A stretch of 64,000 bases of DNA from Austropuccinia psidii (taxonomy: Eukaryota > Basidiomycota > Pucciniomycetes > Pucciniales > Sphaerophragmiaceae): assembly GCA_023105745.1 (NCBI GenBank), contig JALGQZ010000008.1, forward strand, positions 24,317,866 through 24,381,865, read 5' to 3'. A program made the translations under genes and the position numbers. Below the pieces are notes generated by a model. It was not told where the DNA came from. It saw only the letters and a program-made list of their open reading frames with translations, and did no database searches. This document shows, one piece after another, positions 12,925-25,295 of the stretch (its first letter is position 1; every line of letters begins with the position of its first letter).

Positions 12925-14154
12925 ATGAAATAATCCCTTCTGGAGTCCAACAGGCTTCTAGTATGCATCTATTGCTTTTATCCACTGGAATTGATTATTA
13001 TTTTAAGGTTTAGTAATGATTACATCATAATTAAATGATGTTATCTCATTATTACATCATTATTTAGAGTTATCACTATAACTCTAAGTTTTATGACATC
13101 ATAGGCTTGGAATAATCCTGAAATGAGTTAACTTTATTATTATTAATCATAATATAGTAGTATTCACTAGTTCTATAGCTTATATAACTGTTAAACTTGA
13201 AATGAGATTACAATGAGTGATCATAAATGATCAATTTTCAGCTTAAACTTTGATTATAAATAATTTTGAATTTCTACATGCTACAGCCAATTAGAAGCTG
13301 TTTTCTGATAGATTAACATCCCATAATTAAATTTTCAAGAGAATTTTATTACATAATCAAAGCTCTATTTTTGATGATTTTTCTTGTAACTCGCCTTTTC
13401 TGTTGAGATTTACTATTTTGAATTTCAAACCATGATTTCAAGGGGTTTTAGCTTTAATATAATGAAAAAAAGCCATCATTATTCACGTATGAAATAGTAT
13501 AACCTTAGTATCTATGTTATTTTAAGCTTGGAGTACCTTCACAATGAAGTGGTCAACACATATAGCAACTTTATTCAATAAGCCCTTACAAGCTATAGCC
13601 TTGTTTATAGCATGTCAAATAAAGCTTATATATGTATTCTCACAGTAATTGAATAGTAACTTTATCTTTGGTTCAACTCTCTATCATCTGTAGTTTAAGA
13701 CATATGAGGTAAAAACCATAAATATATGTACTGATTATAAAAGTGCATATATTCAGGTTATTTCCTTAAATATTGACTTTAAGAATATGACATAAAAATT
13801 CTATATGTTTGGTTCCCCATGGGGAATCCAATGGTTCAATTTATTTCACATGTATTTTTTTTGGGTTCTGAGATAAATAAGAATCTATGTCTTTTTTATG
13901 GGATTTTTCTTACTAATGATTAAGTATTTACTTTACAGATATGCCATAAAAATTATATATGTGTATTATATCATTAGGAATATAATAGTTCAATTTATCT
14001 CACATGTTTACCCATTAGATTCTAAAGTAATTAATAATTTATGCCTATTTATGGCATTTTCACTTGTTTTGAGATAATTGTTTTCAAATAATAATTATTG
14101 TAAAGTTTTCTTGTGACATTTTTGAATATGTGGTCATATCTCAAAGGCTCAAAG

Positions 14155-14530
14155 TCAAAGACAAAGTAAAAAATTGAAGTTTGGCTCAAGAACCAAAGTA
14201 TTTTGGAAGTGGAAAAATATAACTCAAGATGGACATATAACCCTCCTTAGCAAGATCAGGAGGAAATTTTGCATCTGTAATAATACAACAGTAATCATGC
14301 TACTAAACAGCGTATTTATATTTTAAACCTTCCTTTTAAATCTCAAGCATTATCATTTGTGGATTAGTTTGTATTGGTATAATTTTTTTTGGAAAATCTT
14401 TCTAGCTAGCCCATTTTTCAGTCATGGTTCAATTGATTTCCTTTTCCTTTTTCTAATAAAAAGACCCTCTTCCCCCTTCTTGAATTAATGACTCATTAAT
14501 ATATTGACTCTTTTCAATTACCTTCTAAAA
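14155..14530. repeat. Old repeat E6, copy 1, right part
   Basis: Aligns directly with 57720-58090 (shared GGACATATAACCCTCCTTAGC-like stretch, TCATGCTACTAAACAGC and GATTTCCTTTTCCTTT). It continues the E6 copy broken by T1. Confidence 0.7.
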
Positions 14531-16268
14531 TTCACCACTTGTAAATCTACCTAGTTGCTATTCTGTAATAGTATTGTCATGGCGTCACCACTCTCCTTTT
14601 ATTTTTCTGATCAACAGATCCACTACGGCTTCTCTTCTTATCTGAACTATTTAGGTTTTGATTTCTTTCAATTAACGTTTAAAAAGGTTCTTCTTTTTGA
14701 CTTGGTATTTTAGCATCTATCAGCTCTAATAATTCTTCATTAGAAAGAAAGCACAACCCCAACGTTCTTGAAAGCAAAAGGAATTATCACAAAGACATCA
14801 AATCAAATTGAAACAGAGCTTGGCCACAATTGGTCAGCATTTCAAAGTTGAAGCCCAAATTAGTTTCCAGAAATATTTTGGAGCTCTCCTCAAAGAATAA
14901 AGATTGATTAACAAAAAATTGTCAAAAAAAATGGAGCTAATTAGTCATACTTATTCTAAAATTACTTTAAATTTAAAAATGATTGAAAATGTTTATGTTT
15001 TTATTTAATTAATATCTTAAGTCAATTTAAGGGAATTTGATACAATTGAGAAAAAAATGAAGGTTCTAGAGCATTGGAATCATGAGCTGAACAATCACAC
15101 AAGTTATCAAATCAACTAATAAATTTTGAGTTTTGAAGTTTAGATATTGAGGCTATAAAATAATGAAGCTCAGAATGAAGACCTCTTCACTGAAAAATTT
15201 GGAAAAGTGTTATAAATTAAAAAAATAATCTGGAGGAAGTTATTCTTGAAAAGGTGTTTCCAATTATCAACAGCCTTTATGAATTCCTTATAATATCTAA
15301 TATGATTCAAGAGGATTTCAATGAGCCATATGAAATAATTTTGGCAATATTACACTCCAAATTTCCCAGAACTTAAAACAAGTTTTGTCAAAATCTGAGG
15401 ATAGAGAATTGCAGATATATGTGTTTATAGTGAAAATCTGCAATTATCTTCCAAATTTTCCAATATCCCATTAATGTATAAAATTGGAAGATCCTTTTGA
15501 AGTGAAACTATATTTTGAAAAAAGATATGCCAATCACTTGTTTTTTCAAGAAGAAATTCAGAATTACTTCTTTTTACATTGATACAGATGATTCAATTGT
15601 TAAAATTGGAATCCTGAGCATATATGGTGGTTAACTTAATAATTCTATAAGATAAAGATTTTTCAGGACTTTCTGAATCCAAAAATATATTAATTCCTTT
15701 CAGGATATAATTTTGAGTACAATCATTGGAAAAGGTGAAAAAGATTTGATGGAAACTTCGGAACTTCTTTCAGTGTGTGATTGGGTAACTCTGTATTTTA
15801 GGGTAAATAACAGGCTAAGGGTTTTTAATAGCCAAAATAAACCTGCTTCAAAGGGCTCCAAGTCATATCAGCCTCCCCTCTGAATATCCTAAAAATCTCT
15901 CTAAACAGCCCAAGAATATATATGTAGTATTTTGGCTTTACGTTTTGGGAATAAATTTAAGTATTTTCCAAACTTAATTAATAATCATTAACATAATCTA
16001 TGAGGTAAAAAATGTTGAAATATGATGGGTCAATCATAATATAATCTATTGAAACATATAAATATGATGGTTCAAAAATAATTTGACTTAATGTAAAAGG
16101 TATAATTCAGTAAAATGATAAGCTAATCTACTTCAATGGTAATAATAGATAGTATAGCTTCAAGCTTAATATAACTATATACTTCTTGAAAAATGTGATT
16201 ATTTAATACTCAATGTTCACATCATTGAGAAAAAACGACATTATGATATAAGGGCAAGTTTTAGCTTA
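14531..16268. other. AT-rich DNA, no gene seen
   Basis: Low-complexity AT-rich sequence without a convincing open frame. A piece near 15790-15900 (CCCCTCTGAATATCCTAAA) faintly recalls the E6 end at 9640 in reverse complement. It is probably decayed transposon DNA. Confidence 0.5.
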
Positions 16269-16295
16269 ATATAAGTATTAGAACAATACTTATAT
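16269..16295. repeat. Perfect 11-bp inverted repeat
   Basis: ATATAAGTATT and AATACTTATAT flank a 5-nt loop AGAAC. It lies beside the truncated 3' end of Copia C4. The function is unknown, and it may be chance in AT-rich DNA. Confidence 0.5.
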
Positions 16296-16329
16296 AGTAT
16301 AATATAATATCATGTTCTTATGGAATATC

Positions 16330-18245
16330 AAATATTTTCAAGCATGCTTTGACATAGATACTATTATGTGAATATATTTCCTCAAATAATATAATTTCAA
16401 GTAGTATAGCTTTGATGGTATGAATAGTAATACCAGCTTTATAGCTACAAGAATAGTAATATAAGAAGAGGGTAGAGGTTGGAGTTTAACGAAGAAATTT
16501 GGTGAAGGGGCCTTCAAATTTGGTTGTCTTAAAGGGTGTGATATCTTCAAGAAAGAATTCAGTTTTTCTGCTTTGGTCTAGTGGAATTAGTCTAGAGCTT
16601 AGTCTTTGAGGAGACCTTGAATTGTGTTGATACTATTTTGATTATCTTGTTTAGTAAAATAATTTTGCGCTTGGCTAAAAGGGGAAGTGTTTAGATGAGG
16701 GATTTCTTGAGGTTCAAATAAGGTTTTCAGAACCAAATTAATAAATTTCATACCATTGGTTGAGAAAAGATTTTCTTTTTGTCATAATGAAATGTTTCTT
16801 GAAAAAGGTTTTGGCTTTAGAGTCTGGGGTAAGAGAAGAAATCCAATTAAAATGATCAAAGCTGTTGATTATCTTGAAGAGATACTTGGGTAGTTATTCA
16901 GATGAATAGATAGATCCACATAAGTCCAAGTATATATACTGAAGCTTGTGTTTGGATCTAGGAAAGACTCCACCAAAGGGAGTTTTCATAACTTTACAGG
17001 TTGAAATAGTAATGCATTTGAAGTTGGGAACACCTTTATAAGGTATTTATAAGAAAGGTGTCCTAAGGCATTATGTCAAGTAATGATGTCATTTGGAGTA
17101 GCCAATACACACAAGGCTTGCTTATGTTGGTAATGAAGAAGCAGGTTTCTGGATGCATAAGATCCATTGACAATCTGATTTGAATTCTGATCAACTAATT
17201 CAAATTACTAGCCACTGAAGGATTTAATGATGTTATGAGCTTTTAGTAATGTAGACATTCTGATTAAGTTGACAGCTAAGGTAGGAATGTATAGGTTTTT
17301 TTGAATGTTAGAATAAATTTTTTGAATTCAATATCTATGGTTCTGGTGCCTAGTGCATTGAGAATAGATCTATATGCAAGATCTATTTCTTCAGTTTTCA
17401 TTGTGTTATTTGGAAAAAATTCTATATTTTTTTACCATTGAAGTTGTTTCGCTTGAGCCAAGCACAAAATGGCTTCTACTGAAAGGTTCTTTAAAAGCAA
17501 GAACTTTGTTTTAAAATCTTTAGGCCATTCTTCAGGATAAATTTTCCAACAGTCTTCCTCAGTGTGTTGGGCTAGAGAGTTATAATTATTTCCATTTAAT
17601 TACATGTTATTAAGTTGATTCAAAGTTTTCTTCTTCTGAGAAGCAGGAGCCTTTGAATTTTCAATATTCTCTTCTGTTTGTTCGATTTACAAACATAATT
17701 CTTCCACAGTGTCTTTGAAGGTGGGGATAGATTTTTCAAGTTCACACTCTTTCAACCATAGCTCACATATCATTTTGTAGTTACAACTGAGTAAAAAAAA
17801 ATAGAAGGTTTTCCTGTCTTTTCATCGATAAAGCTACATCCGTGGAAGGTGTTTTTGAGAAGTTCATCAAGAGCTTCCTCCGATAGTTATTTTTTAGGTA
17901 AGTTGAAAATATCCTGTCAAATTACGTAGTTAGATTTTGGATTGTTTTTGGTATGTAGAATTTGTCAATACTAGCCCCTAGAAGTACTGTATCATCGTTG
18001 GCTTTCGAGGAAAACTGTGCTGCAATTTCGACATCACAGTCGATGCAAATGATTTCAAAACCTAGTTCTCTTCGCTCGGGTTCTAGTTTGTTTCGTTCAG
18101 AAGCTATGGCAGCGTTTTCCGTTCCTAGGACTAGCGAGTAAAACTTCTTCATATGGAGAATGGATTTCTTCCTGCCTTTCCAGTCTAGAAAGCTTGATCC
18201 AGTACTTTTATATTTCTCCCTAAGCTCAATGCTTAATCCTTCCAC
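16330..18245 (-). pseudogene. Copia C4 gag-protease-integrase remnant
   Basis: Minus-strand remains of a Ty1/Copia polyprotein related to C1. The first 107 residues (17922-18245, ATG at 18245) are gag and align with the C1 N-terminus (FLDWK, LGTENA.IASER, FEIIC.DCDV.IAAQFS). Further left, in broken frames, come a zinc-knuckle-like HTEEDCW segment, the protease region, a pre-integrase segment and part of the integrase, each with in-frame stops. Reverse transcriptase and RNase H are missing; AT-rich DNA follows before 16330. The element is dead. Confidence 0.8.
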
Positions 18246-18275
18246 TATATTTCTTCGTAGAAAGTCGTCTTGAGT

Positions 18276-18303
18276 GATTAGTTAGAGCACCAGTCTCATG
18301 AGC
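18276..18303 (-). other. C4 primer-binding region resembling a tRNA 5' half
   Basis: The plus strand just outside the LTR reads GTTAGAGCACCAGTCTCATG followed by AGC, like the D-arm end and anticodon arm of a tRNA with loop CTCATGA (anticodon CAT, Met). The element strand is therefore complementary to an internal tRNA segment, not to a CCA end. Confidence 0.55.
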
Positions 18304-18527
18304 TGTAAGAAGAACACTTTAAGGAGGGCCGGATGTTATAAGTCTTAGCCTAATGAAGATAGGGACAACAGGAACAACACTCAAGCCTAGGGTGAGAAAT
18401 AAAAGAAAAGAAACGAAACGAGATGATTCTTAATAGAGCCTAGAAAACATGGCCTTTAAATAGACACCACATTGGTGAGAAGTAAAAATCTTCGGAGACA
18501 CTTCCGAATAAGTCTAGAAGGATATCC
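18304..18527 (-). repeat. C4 5' LTR, part left of the C3 insertion
   Basis: Starts TGTAAGAAG and resembles the C1 LTR (TAAGGAGG...GTCTTAGCC...AACA). It is broken at 18527 by Copia C3 and resumes at 26158 for about 80 bp (TTCTAGTAGGATATG). The LTR's other border is not clear. Confidence 0.65.
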
Positions 18528-19187
18528 TGTTATGAAGTAAGGGATGAAGGCATGATTCTCTACGGAGGGAAAATGCTAAAACTATTTTTTGCTTAGCTAT
18601 CAAGCTGGAAAGACCCTAGGATGACATGTCTCAAACACTACATGACATGATCATATCCAGGGATGAGAAGATCAAGATAAAATCACTCGAGTACACTTTC
18701 TTGTGCTCAATCTCTCATCTCCCACACCATCTGTGTCAAACTCATTACCAACTTATATCTTATAAATTCAGGAGGAGTATCTGAGGTAATTATCTTCATC
18801 TGTCTGTCAACGTCACCAAGAACCGTGGATGTTAAAGTAGTTCTCTTGTCGCAGCTCTTTGAAGTAACTCAGTGATATCTTGATAGTGAATAAATTTGTA
18901 GGGAAAAATTGATTCAGCAGGTAGCTTTATCATCTTCTCTGCTTCTGCTATAATATTGGATCACCATTGTTTTTCATGATTACTATTGTAGATGTGTCTC
19001 ACCTGTGCCTGTCTAAAGGACACAGTTGTTAAAATATATACATATATATATATACTCACAGGTACATGAGCTAATTTTGTGTATCAACTTGAATAGTTAT
19101 TCTAATTATCACTGTTGTTAGTTTCTATTACTGCCACTTTTTTACCTAGTTTCAGCGCAATAAAGATTACAAACTAAATCTCTTGCA
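18528..19187 (+). repeat. C3 5' LTR (660 bp)
   Basis: Begins TGTTATGAAGTAAGGG and ends CTCTTGCA. Near-identical to 25487-26152 apart from scattered changes. Contains a TATATA microsatellite near 19030-19055. Confidence 0.9.
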
Positions 19188-19203
19188 TGGTAGCAAGAGT
19201 TAG
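19188..19203 (+). other. C3 primer-binding site
   Basis: TGGTAGCAAGAGTTAG follows the LTR directly, the usual form of a site pairing with a tRNA 3' CCA end. This differs from the internal-tRNA type seen in C1, C2 and C4. Confidence 0.65.
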
Positions 19204-19248
19204 TTGTAATTACACTAGATCAAAACAGAGACAGAAAAGATACAAATC

Positions 19249-20384
19249 ATGTTGATAAAACCATCAGCTGATAAAAACTTTCCTGATGATGAAGGATATC
19301 AAACCAAGATCATAACCCTAACTCGCAAAAACTGGGTCCAGTGGAGTTGTCAACTCAAAAACTTCCTTACTGGAAAAGTTTCATTAATCTCTCCTATCTC
19401 CTCCATCTGAGTCCAAAAAAATTCCCCTAACTTCAAAAGACAAAATAGTAGGCATTAGCTCTGCTATGGAGCTGTTTTAGTCCAGAGTTGCATGGAGTAC
19501 TTCTGGTCCACAAAAACTCATTTTTCGACTCTTGGAATGCCCTTGGAAAGACCTGTGGAAAAAACTCTATTGTTGAAATGTGTGATACTCTTTTTAAACT
19601 TGTCTCATTACAATAAACTCCTGGCTCCTCCCTAGAAAGACACATTGATACGTTTCCAAAGACCTATGCTAGTTATGAATCTATTACACTTGGCTCAGAT
19701 GAAAAATTGGTTATCTCATCAACAATTGTGGCTTCATTCTTCATCCATAGTCTAAGTCAAGATCAGGAACTCTCTGGGTTATCTCAAATGCTCTATGACA
19801 TCAAACCATTTGAGTTAATCTTACTAATGAATTGGGTGGCAGTCAAACACTGTTGTTGTGGAACACCTCAGGAAGAAGCTCTGGCTCTGGATAAGAAAGA
19901 TAAAACCAATGACACAGAGGTACATCTAGGAGTCAAGGCAAATGAAAGTTGACTCCTCAACCAAGAAGAGAAGAGAACTCCTTGGGAATTCTAGAAAAGC
20001 TTGAAAACCTGTATGCCAAATTGGAAACTAAATCAAAGGATCACAATGTTAATGTTGTAGCTGAAGCCAGAAAGGAACCTATAGGAGATCTCCAACACTC
20101 TGACTCCAAAGCCTATGTCATGGAATATGAGGTACTGGAATTAGGATCTGGAGCCCCGGACAAAATATACCTTGACTCAGGAGCAGGAAGATCAGTCCTT
20201 AACAACCTTAGCTCTCTCACTAATATCATCAAAGTCAAGAAATAAGTAAACACATACTCCAAACCAGTGAAAATCACTCACCAAGGAGCTCTAGTGTTTC
20301 ATGGAATACATATCTCTCCTGTCTACTTTGCACCTAAAGGAAAGGTAAACCTCCTATCAGTTTTGGAATTAATAGATCATGGAC
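19249..20384 (+). pseudogene. C3 gag and protease remnant
   Basis: The ATG at 19249 opens a Copia gag (LTRKNWVQWSCQLKNFLTGK), then in-frame stops and register changes break it up. 19707-19952 carries later gag. 19949-20245 carries the gag C-terminus and the aspartic protease motif YLDSGAGRSVLNNLS near 20170. The protease continues past a stop at 20243 into PKGKVNLLSVLELIDHG and is cut at 20384 by the G2a LTR. No active product is expected. Confidence 0.85.
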
Positions 20385-21914
20385 TGTCACAGGGGCTCTT
20401 TGACAGAAAACAAGAGTGGCCTGGCACTCAGCAATCAGGGAAATCACTTGGCAGACACCAAAAGAATAAAGAAAATAAAGATAAAGAATTTAATTTGTCT
20501 AAGAATGCAAGTACAAAGATGAGATGCAATAAGAGAAATGAGAAGCCAAATGGCCAAAGATTCAACCAAGTAAGTCCTTGATCACTGTTTCAACCTGCAA
20601 AAATGAACAATGGAATTAGTAAGGAGATGACCACCAAATATCCATTTACAGGTGAAGAAAGAAAAGAGAAAAGGTGGTAAATGACTGACTTGATAATATC
20701 AGTACTCACTTAACAAAAATGATAAGATAAATAAAGATAAAATAAAATCAAAATATATTAATTAACTGGGGGAAAAACACCCCAGGGTCAATGGAGGCTG
20801 GTATATGTGAAAATCTGAGAGCTTGAATCCTTCAGGCTGACAGCTTGTATGTATTGAATCCTTGAAGCTTTATTGACAGCTTGATGAAGCATATACCTTG
20901 CCAGATTTGGAAATGAACTGTGTTGAATTATTTTCCCATGATACATTATTGAAATACAGGTCTTGATTAATCCAGACTGTATTGAAATGAATATGGTTTC
21001 CAAGTTGGATTTATGGAGCATTAACACTTGAAAACTTGTTTGTAACTGCCTCTTGAATACACCTTGGGAATGTATTGACAGTATTCCCTTGGATGGAATA
21101 CTTGAAGTGAGAATAACCAATGAATTCCTGATGGCGTCATTGGTCTTTGAAAAATTACACCTGCACTTGAGCCTTGATGGGTCCTCTGGATGACATAAAA
21201 CTTTGGTGACTTATGGAATGTTGAATTACCCCTCTTCTATTAACACCATTGAATTTCTGGTGAAAAAGTGTGCAGAATGGTGTATAACACCATTTATGAC
21301 AATTTGAGTTTCTGAAGGGTGAAAGTGGCCAAAGGTCTTTGTGAGTGAAGTCAGGAGGATGAGAGTGAAAATTGGGTTTTGGGTGGCTTCATAGGTGACA
21401 AGGTGTTTCTGGGTATATTTCCCAATTTTGGGTTTCTGGCCAAATACAGCTTATACAGCTTTAAAACTGTATTTGCATAAAGTGCACAAAAATGTGCAAA
21501 AGTGCACAAAATGCACAAAGCTGGCAATTAAGACCCAAAAGGCCTGATATGGCCTTTTGGTCATATTTCCCATAATACATTGGAAAATGGCATATACAGC
21601 TGAATACAGAAAAAATGTGCAAAATGCCCAAAACTGTATTTAAAGCTTAAAAATCAAAATACAGGCTTTTGGGCTGAATTTTCCCTGTTGACTGGAAAAT
21701 ACCTGGAAGTGCCAAAAGCAGAGAATGGCCTGGAAAGGCCTGATGATTGTGAAGGGGCCAGGTTGGCCCCAGGAGTGAAATGAACATAAAATGCCAGAAA
21801 AGATGAGAGGTCCAATTTGGCCAGTGATTATGGATATGGCCAGATTGCCATAAGAGTGATATGGCACTGATATTCCATATGGAGTCCAGGAGGGTAATTG
21901 CCATGGTTGTGACA
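20385..21914 (-). repeat. G2a 3' LTR (1530 bp)
   Basis: TGTCACAGGGG at 20385 and TTGTGACA at 21914 give TGTCACA/TGTGACA inverted ends. Collinear, though diverged, with 58098-59724. Inside are several short repeats on AAATGTGCAAAA/GTGCACAAA themes around 21475-21640. Confidence 0.85.
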
Positions 21915-21928
21915 GTACCCGCCACTTT
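21915..21928 (-). other. G2a polypurine tract
   Basis: The minus strand reads AAAGTGGCGGGTAC immediately before the LTR; the sister copy at 59725 reads AAGGTGGGGGATAC. Position and purine bias fit the plus-strand primer. Confidence 0.6.
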
Positions 21929-22708
21929 GCAATGGTGAGCTCCTGAGCACCAACACAAGGTGAAGCCTGTTGAGGAAACTGGAAAGGATTTGAGACAGGC
22001 ATTCAAGAGGAGTGATTAAGAGAAAAATAATTTGATACTGATATTGAAAGATTGGCATGTGATGTGGGACTTTCTTGATCTTCTTTTGACATTGGCTTCA
22101 GAATTGATGTAAATTTAAAATGAATGAGGTTGATTAATGAATTTATTTTGGCATAAATAAAGAAAAATTTGAAATTAAAATGCAATGAAAATCAAAGAAT
22201 AAAAATGAAAATAAGAACAGAAAAGAAAGAAATTAATCTTGAGCAGGTTCCAATCTTCATCAAAGAGGTTGATAATTGATTTTGAAAGTTGCCAAGGGCC
22301 TGGAAAGAGAAATTTGATGCCAGGGGCTCACAAAGTGGCCAAGGTTATGCTTTGAAAGATTTTAGACCCCTAAGGCAAGTGCACACCAGGAAAGGAACTT
22401 ACTTTTGGTAATTACCACTACTGCCAATTCCATAAAAGAAAATAAATTTTTTAAAGGAATGACTTGTAATTTGAAAGACTTGGAAAGAAATTAATAAAAG
22501 GAATGGTCTATTTTCCCAAGTGAGAATGGCCATAATTTTGGAATTGATGTTGAAATCCAGGCCAAAGATCTGTGTCCAAAAATTTCAGAGTGCTCACACA
22601 GTGGCCAAGGTGATTCTTACAACAAAAAGGGTAGAATACCTCTAAAGGTTATTACCATGAGTGGGACTTACTTTTGGTAATTCCTCTCCCCACCAAGCAC
22701 CATAAAAA
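21929..22708 (-). other. G2a 3' untranslated region
   Basis: About 780 bp between the pol stop and the LTR, AT-rich, with two diverged copies of a motif around CAGGCCAAAGATCTGTGTCC / GGGCCTGGAAAGAG followed by GCTCACA...GTGGCCAAGGT (near 22290-22350 and 22560-22620). No gene. Confidence 0.6.
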
Positions 22709-25290
22709 TCAAGCTACTGAAGGATTGGGTCTTGGCTTGTCAGGATATAAATAATGAAAATCCTTAACAAGTTCAGGGAAATTCTTGAGGTTTTCAGTTG
22801 ATTCCCAAATGGATCTTCCTGGGTCTTGACTGAAACCTTTCCATCCCACCACATACCATAATTTTCCTCTCTTAACCTTTGAGTCCAGTATTTGAGAGAC
22901 TTCCCATTCCTCTTCTTCTTCAATGATGATTGTAGGAGGAGTTTCTTGATGCCTATTTGGGATGGTTGACGTGTTGACTGGCTCTAAGAGTGAAAAATGG
23001 AAGACTGGGTGGATGGACTTCCATTGAGATAGGAGCTTGAGGTGGTAGGCATGAGTGCTGACTTTTTTCAAGATTGGAAAAGGACCTAACCATCTTTCAG
23101 ACAGTTTTTTGGTGGGTCTAGTTGATTTGATGTTCTTGGAAGAAAACCATACCATGTGACAAGGATTGAAAACAGGTGGACTTGCTCTACTTTTATCTGC
23201 ATACCTCTGAAACCTGTTTATGGCAACTTCAAGTTCTCTCTTGACAACTTGCTGTACTGATTGTATTTTTGTTGATAACTTTCCAGAAGGAGTATCTTGA
23301 GCAATGTGAACTCAGTCAAAATGTGGAACTCTTCCATAAACAGTGAAAAACGGTGATTGTTTTGTTGAAGAGTGGTCAGAGTTATTGTAGGCAAATTCAG
23401 CCAGAGGGAGCCAGGTATTCCAATTATCTTGATGATAACTGACATAAATCCAAAGGTATTGTTCTAGTATCTGATTTACCCTCTCTGTCTTTCCATCAGT
23501 TTCTCAATGGGAAGCAGTTGACAGATCTCTTGAAATCTTGAGCTGGTGACACAGATTGGTCCAAAAGGAAGAAACAAAAAGAGAACCTCTATCACTAACA
23601 ATGCTTGAAGGAAGGCCATGCTTTGAGAAAATATTCTTGATGAATAAATGAGCCAAATCCAATGAGGCTATTGAAGACATTGTTGGAATTAAAACTGCCA
23701 TTTTTGAGAGACTGTCCACTATGGCAAGGATTGAGTCAAAAGAATTGGACAGTGGAAATTGAGTGATGAAATCCATTGAAAGGAAAATCCAAGGACCATT
23801 TGGAATTGGAAGAGGTTTGAGGATTCCAAACCTCTTGTTATGAACGTTTTTGTTTCTTGAACACTGTTGACAGGATGAGACATAATCCTTGAAAAATTTA
23901 GTCATGCCAGACCACTGAAAATTCCACTTCACAAGCTTGAGAGTCTTCTCTTGGCCAGGGTGTCCAGCTAGAGGAGAGTCATGCCTCTTTTGAAGTATAC
24001 TGAGTTGGATTGTGGGGTCATTTGGAACCACCACCCAATCTTTAAACAGGAGAAGTTTGGAAGAGGAATAAAGAGAATAACCCTTAAAAGATTTACCTTT
24101 ACCCAAATCTTGAAGAATACTTCTATATTGAGAATCTTGCCATAATGCTTTCCGAATTGAGTCAATCAAACTTGAAAATGATTCCACCTTGACTGCAAAG
24201 AGCTTTGAGGCTTGAATTTCATCTGGCTTGATTATTTTTTGATAATTCATTGGATTCTTGCTGATGAGATCTTCCCCCCTCTCTGGGTAAACGTCCTCCT
24301 AACGTGACAATGCATCTAGAAGGGTGGCCAGGCAGCCAGGGCGGTAAGTGATAGAAGAATGAAATTCAGAGAGAAATTAAGCCCAGTGGGCTTGAAAGCA
24401 AGTTAGAATCCTTGGTGACATGAAGTATTGAAGGGAAGAATGATTTCTGAGGACTTCAAAGGAGGAAGAGACAGAAAGGAGAAAAACTCTCCAGCGCTTG
24501 AGAGCCCAGACTATGCCAAGGAGCTCCTTGTCATGAATCTCATAGTTGACTTCTGCTGGAAGGAGCTTGTGACTATCAAATCCAATGGGATGTTTTCCTG
24601 AGTAAGAGACCTGACTCAGTACAGCACCCAAGGTATAATCAGAAGCATCAGTCTCTACAATGGTGGGTAGAGAAGGATCAAAATGAGAAAGGATTGGAGC
24701 AATGGTGAATGCCTCTTTGAGTTAATGAAAATGTCTAAGAGCTTCCTCATTGAGGGGGAAATGGGGATCTTTCTTGAGGAAACTTGTGAGTGAACTAATT
24801 TTCTTTGAATAATTCTTGATGAAGCGGCAGTAAAAATTGGCAAAGCCAAGGAATGATTGAAGAGCCTTGAGGTTTCTTGGAGGTGGAAAATTGAGAACTT
24901 CCTGGACTTTTGCTTGGTCCATCTTGAGGCTTTCAGAAGAAACAACATAACCTAAATACTTTACACTAGAGACATTAAATAGGCACTTGGAGGCCTTAGC
25001 AAAGAGGTTATTGGCTCTGAGTCTGGCAAGAACAGTGGACACATGAGTGACATGTTCTTCTTCACATTTGGAAAATACCATAATGTCATCCAAATAAACT
25101 ACAACATAAATATCAAGAAGATCATAAAAAATATCATTGACAAGGTTTTGAAAAGAGGCAGGGGCATTTGTGAGCCCAAATGGCATAACCAAATACTCAT
25201 ACCTTCCATATTTAGTTCTAAAAAATGTCAAATTTTCATCACCTCCCTTGATTCTGAGCAGGTTATATGCACCATGTAAATCAATCTTGG
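22709..25290 (-). pseudogene. G2a pol remnant: RT, RNase H, integrase, chromodomain
   Basis: In element order: RT from 25290 (KIDLHGAYNLLRI, then YLDD near 25090) to about 24700; RNase H 24377-24650 (GAVLSQVSYSGKHPI...IHDKELLGIVWALKRWR); integrase with H2C2 finger near 23880-23990 (HDSPLAGHPGQEKT, CQQCSRN) and core (SMDFITQFPL, SDRGSLFVSSFW) 23504-23800; and a C-terminal region 22709-23155 with GPFPILKKV, an acidic EEEEEWEVSQILD strand and WKGFSQDP, the signature of a chromodomain. Frameshifts and stops near 23500, 24260-24370 and 24650 separate the pieces. The sister copy G2b has the same order. Confidence 0.87.
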
Positions 25291-25295
25291 AGAGC

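Larger units (their letters stand above)
10290..14154 (-). mobile_element. Family-T TG...CA element (solo-LTR-like), outer copy T1
   Basis: This block separates two parts of repeat E6 that are contiguous at 57720, so it is an insertion. It begins TGTAAGGTTTGAC; its far end reads CATATCTCAAAGGCTCA. Both ends match, in reverse complement, the element at 35177-37203. Flanks TGAAA (10285-10289) and TCAAA just after the end look like a worn 5-bp duplication. Removing the inner copy (10768-12688 plus one duplicated AATTA) leaves about 1.94 kb, close to the other copies. It has no coding capacity. TG...CA ends, 5-bp duplications and a conserved TATA motif fit a long solo LTR. The right border is uncertain by a few bases. 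Confidence 0.8.
20385..25295 (-). mobile_element. Truncated Gypsy element G2a (chromodomain type)
   Basis: Minus-strand Gypsy with a 3' LTR (20385-21914), polypurine tract, and pol from reverse transcriptase to chromodomain. It stops abruptly in the N-terminal part of RT near 25290 and is followed by the end of Copia C3, with no 5' LTR, gag or protease. A deletion has fused two elements and removed the 5' half of G2a together with the middle of C3. Confidence 0.88.

Noticed and set aside
18276..18303. A tRNA gene
   Set aside because: Only a D-arm end and anticodon arm are recognisable; no T-arm or acceptor stem follows, and the position next to the LTR fits a primer-binding region.
21640..22006. 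Overlapping minus-strand ORFs of about 120 codons
   Set aside because: They lie inside the G2a LTR and 3' UTR in two registers at once and match no protein.
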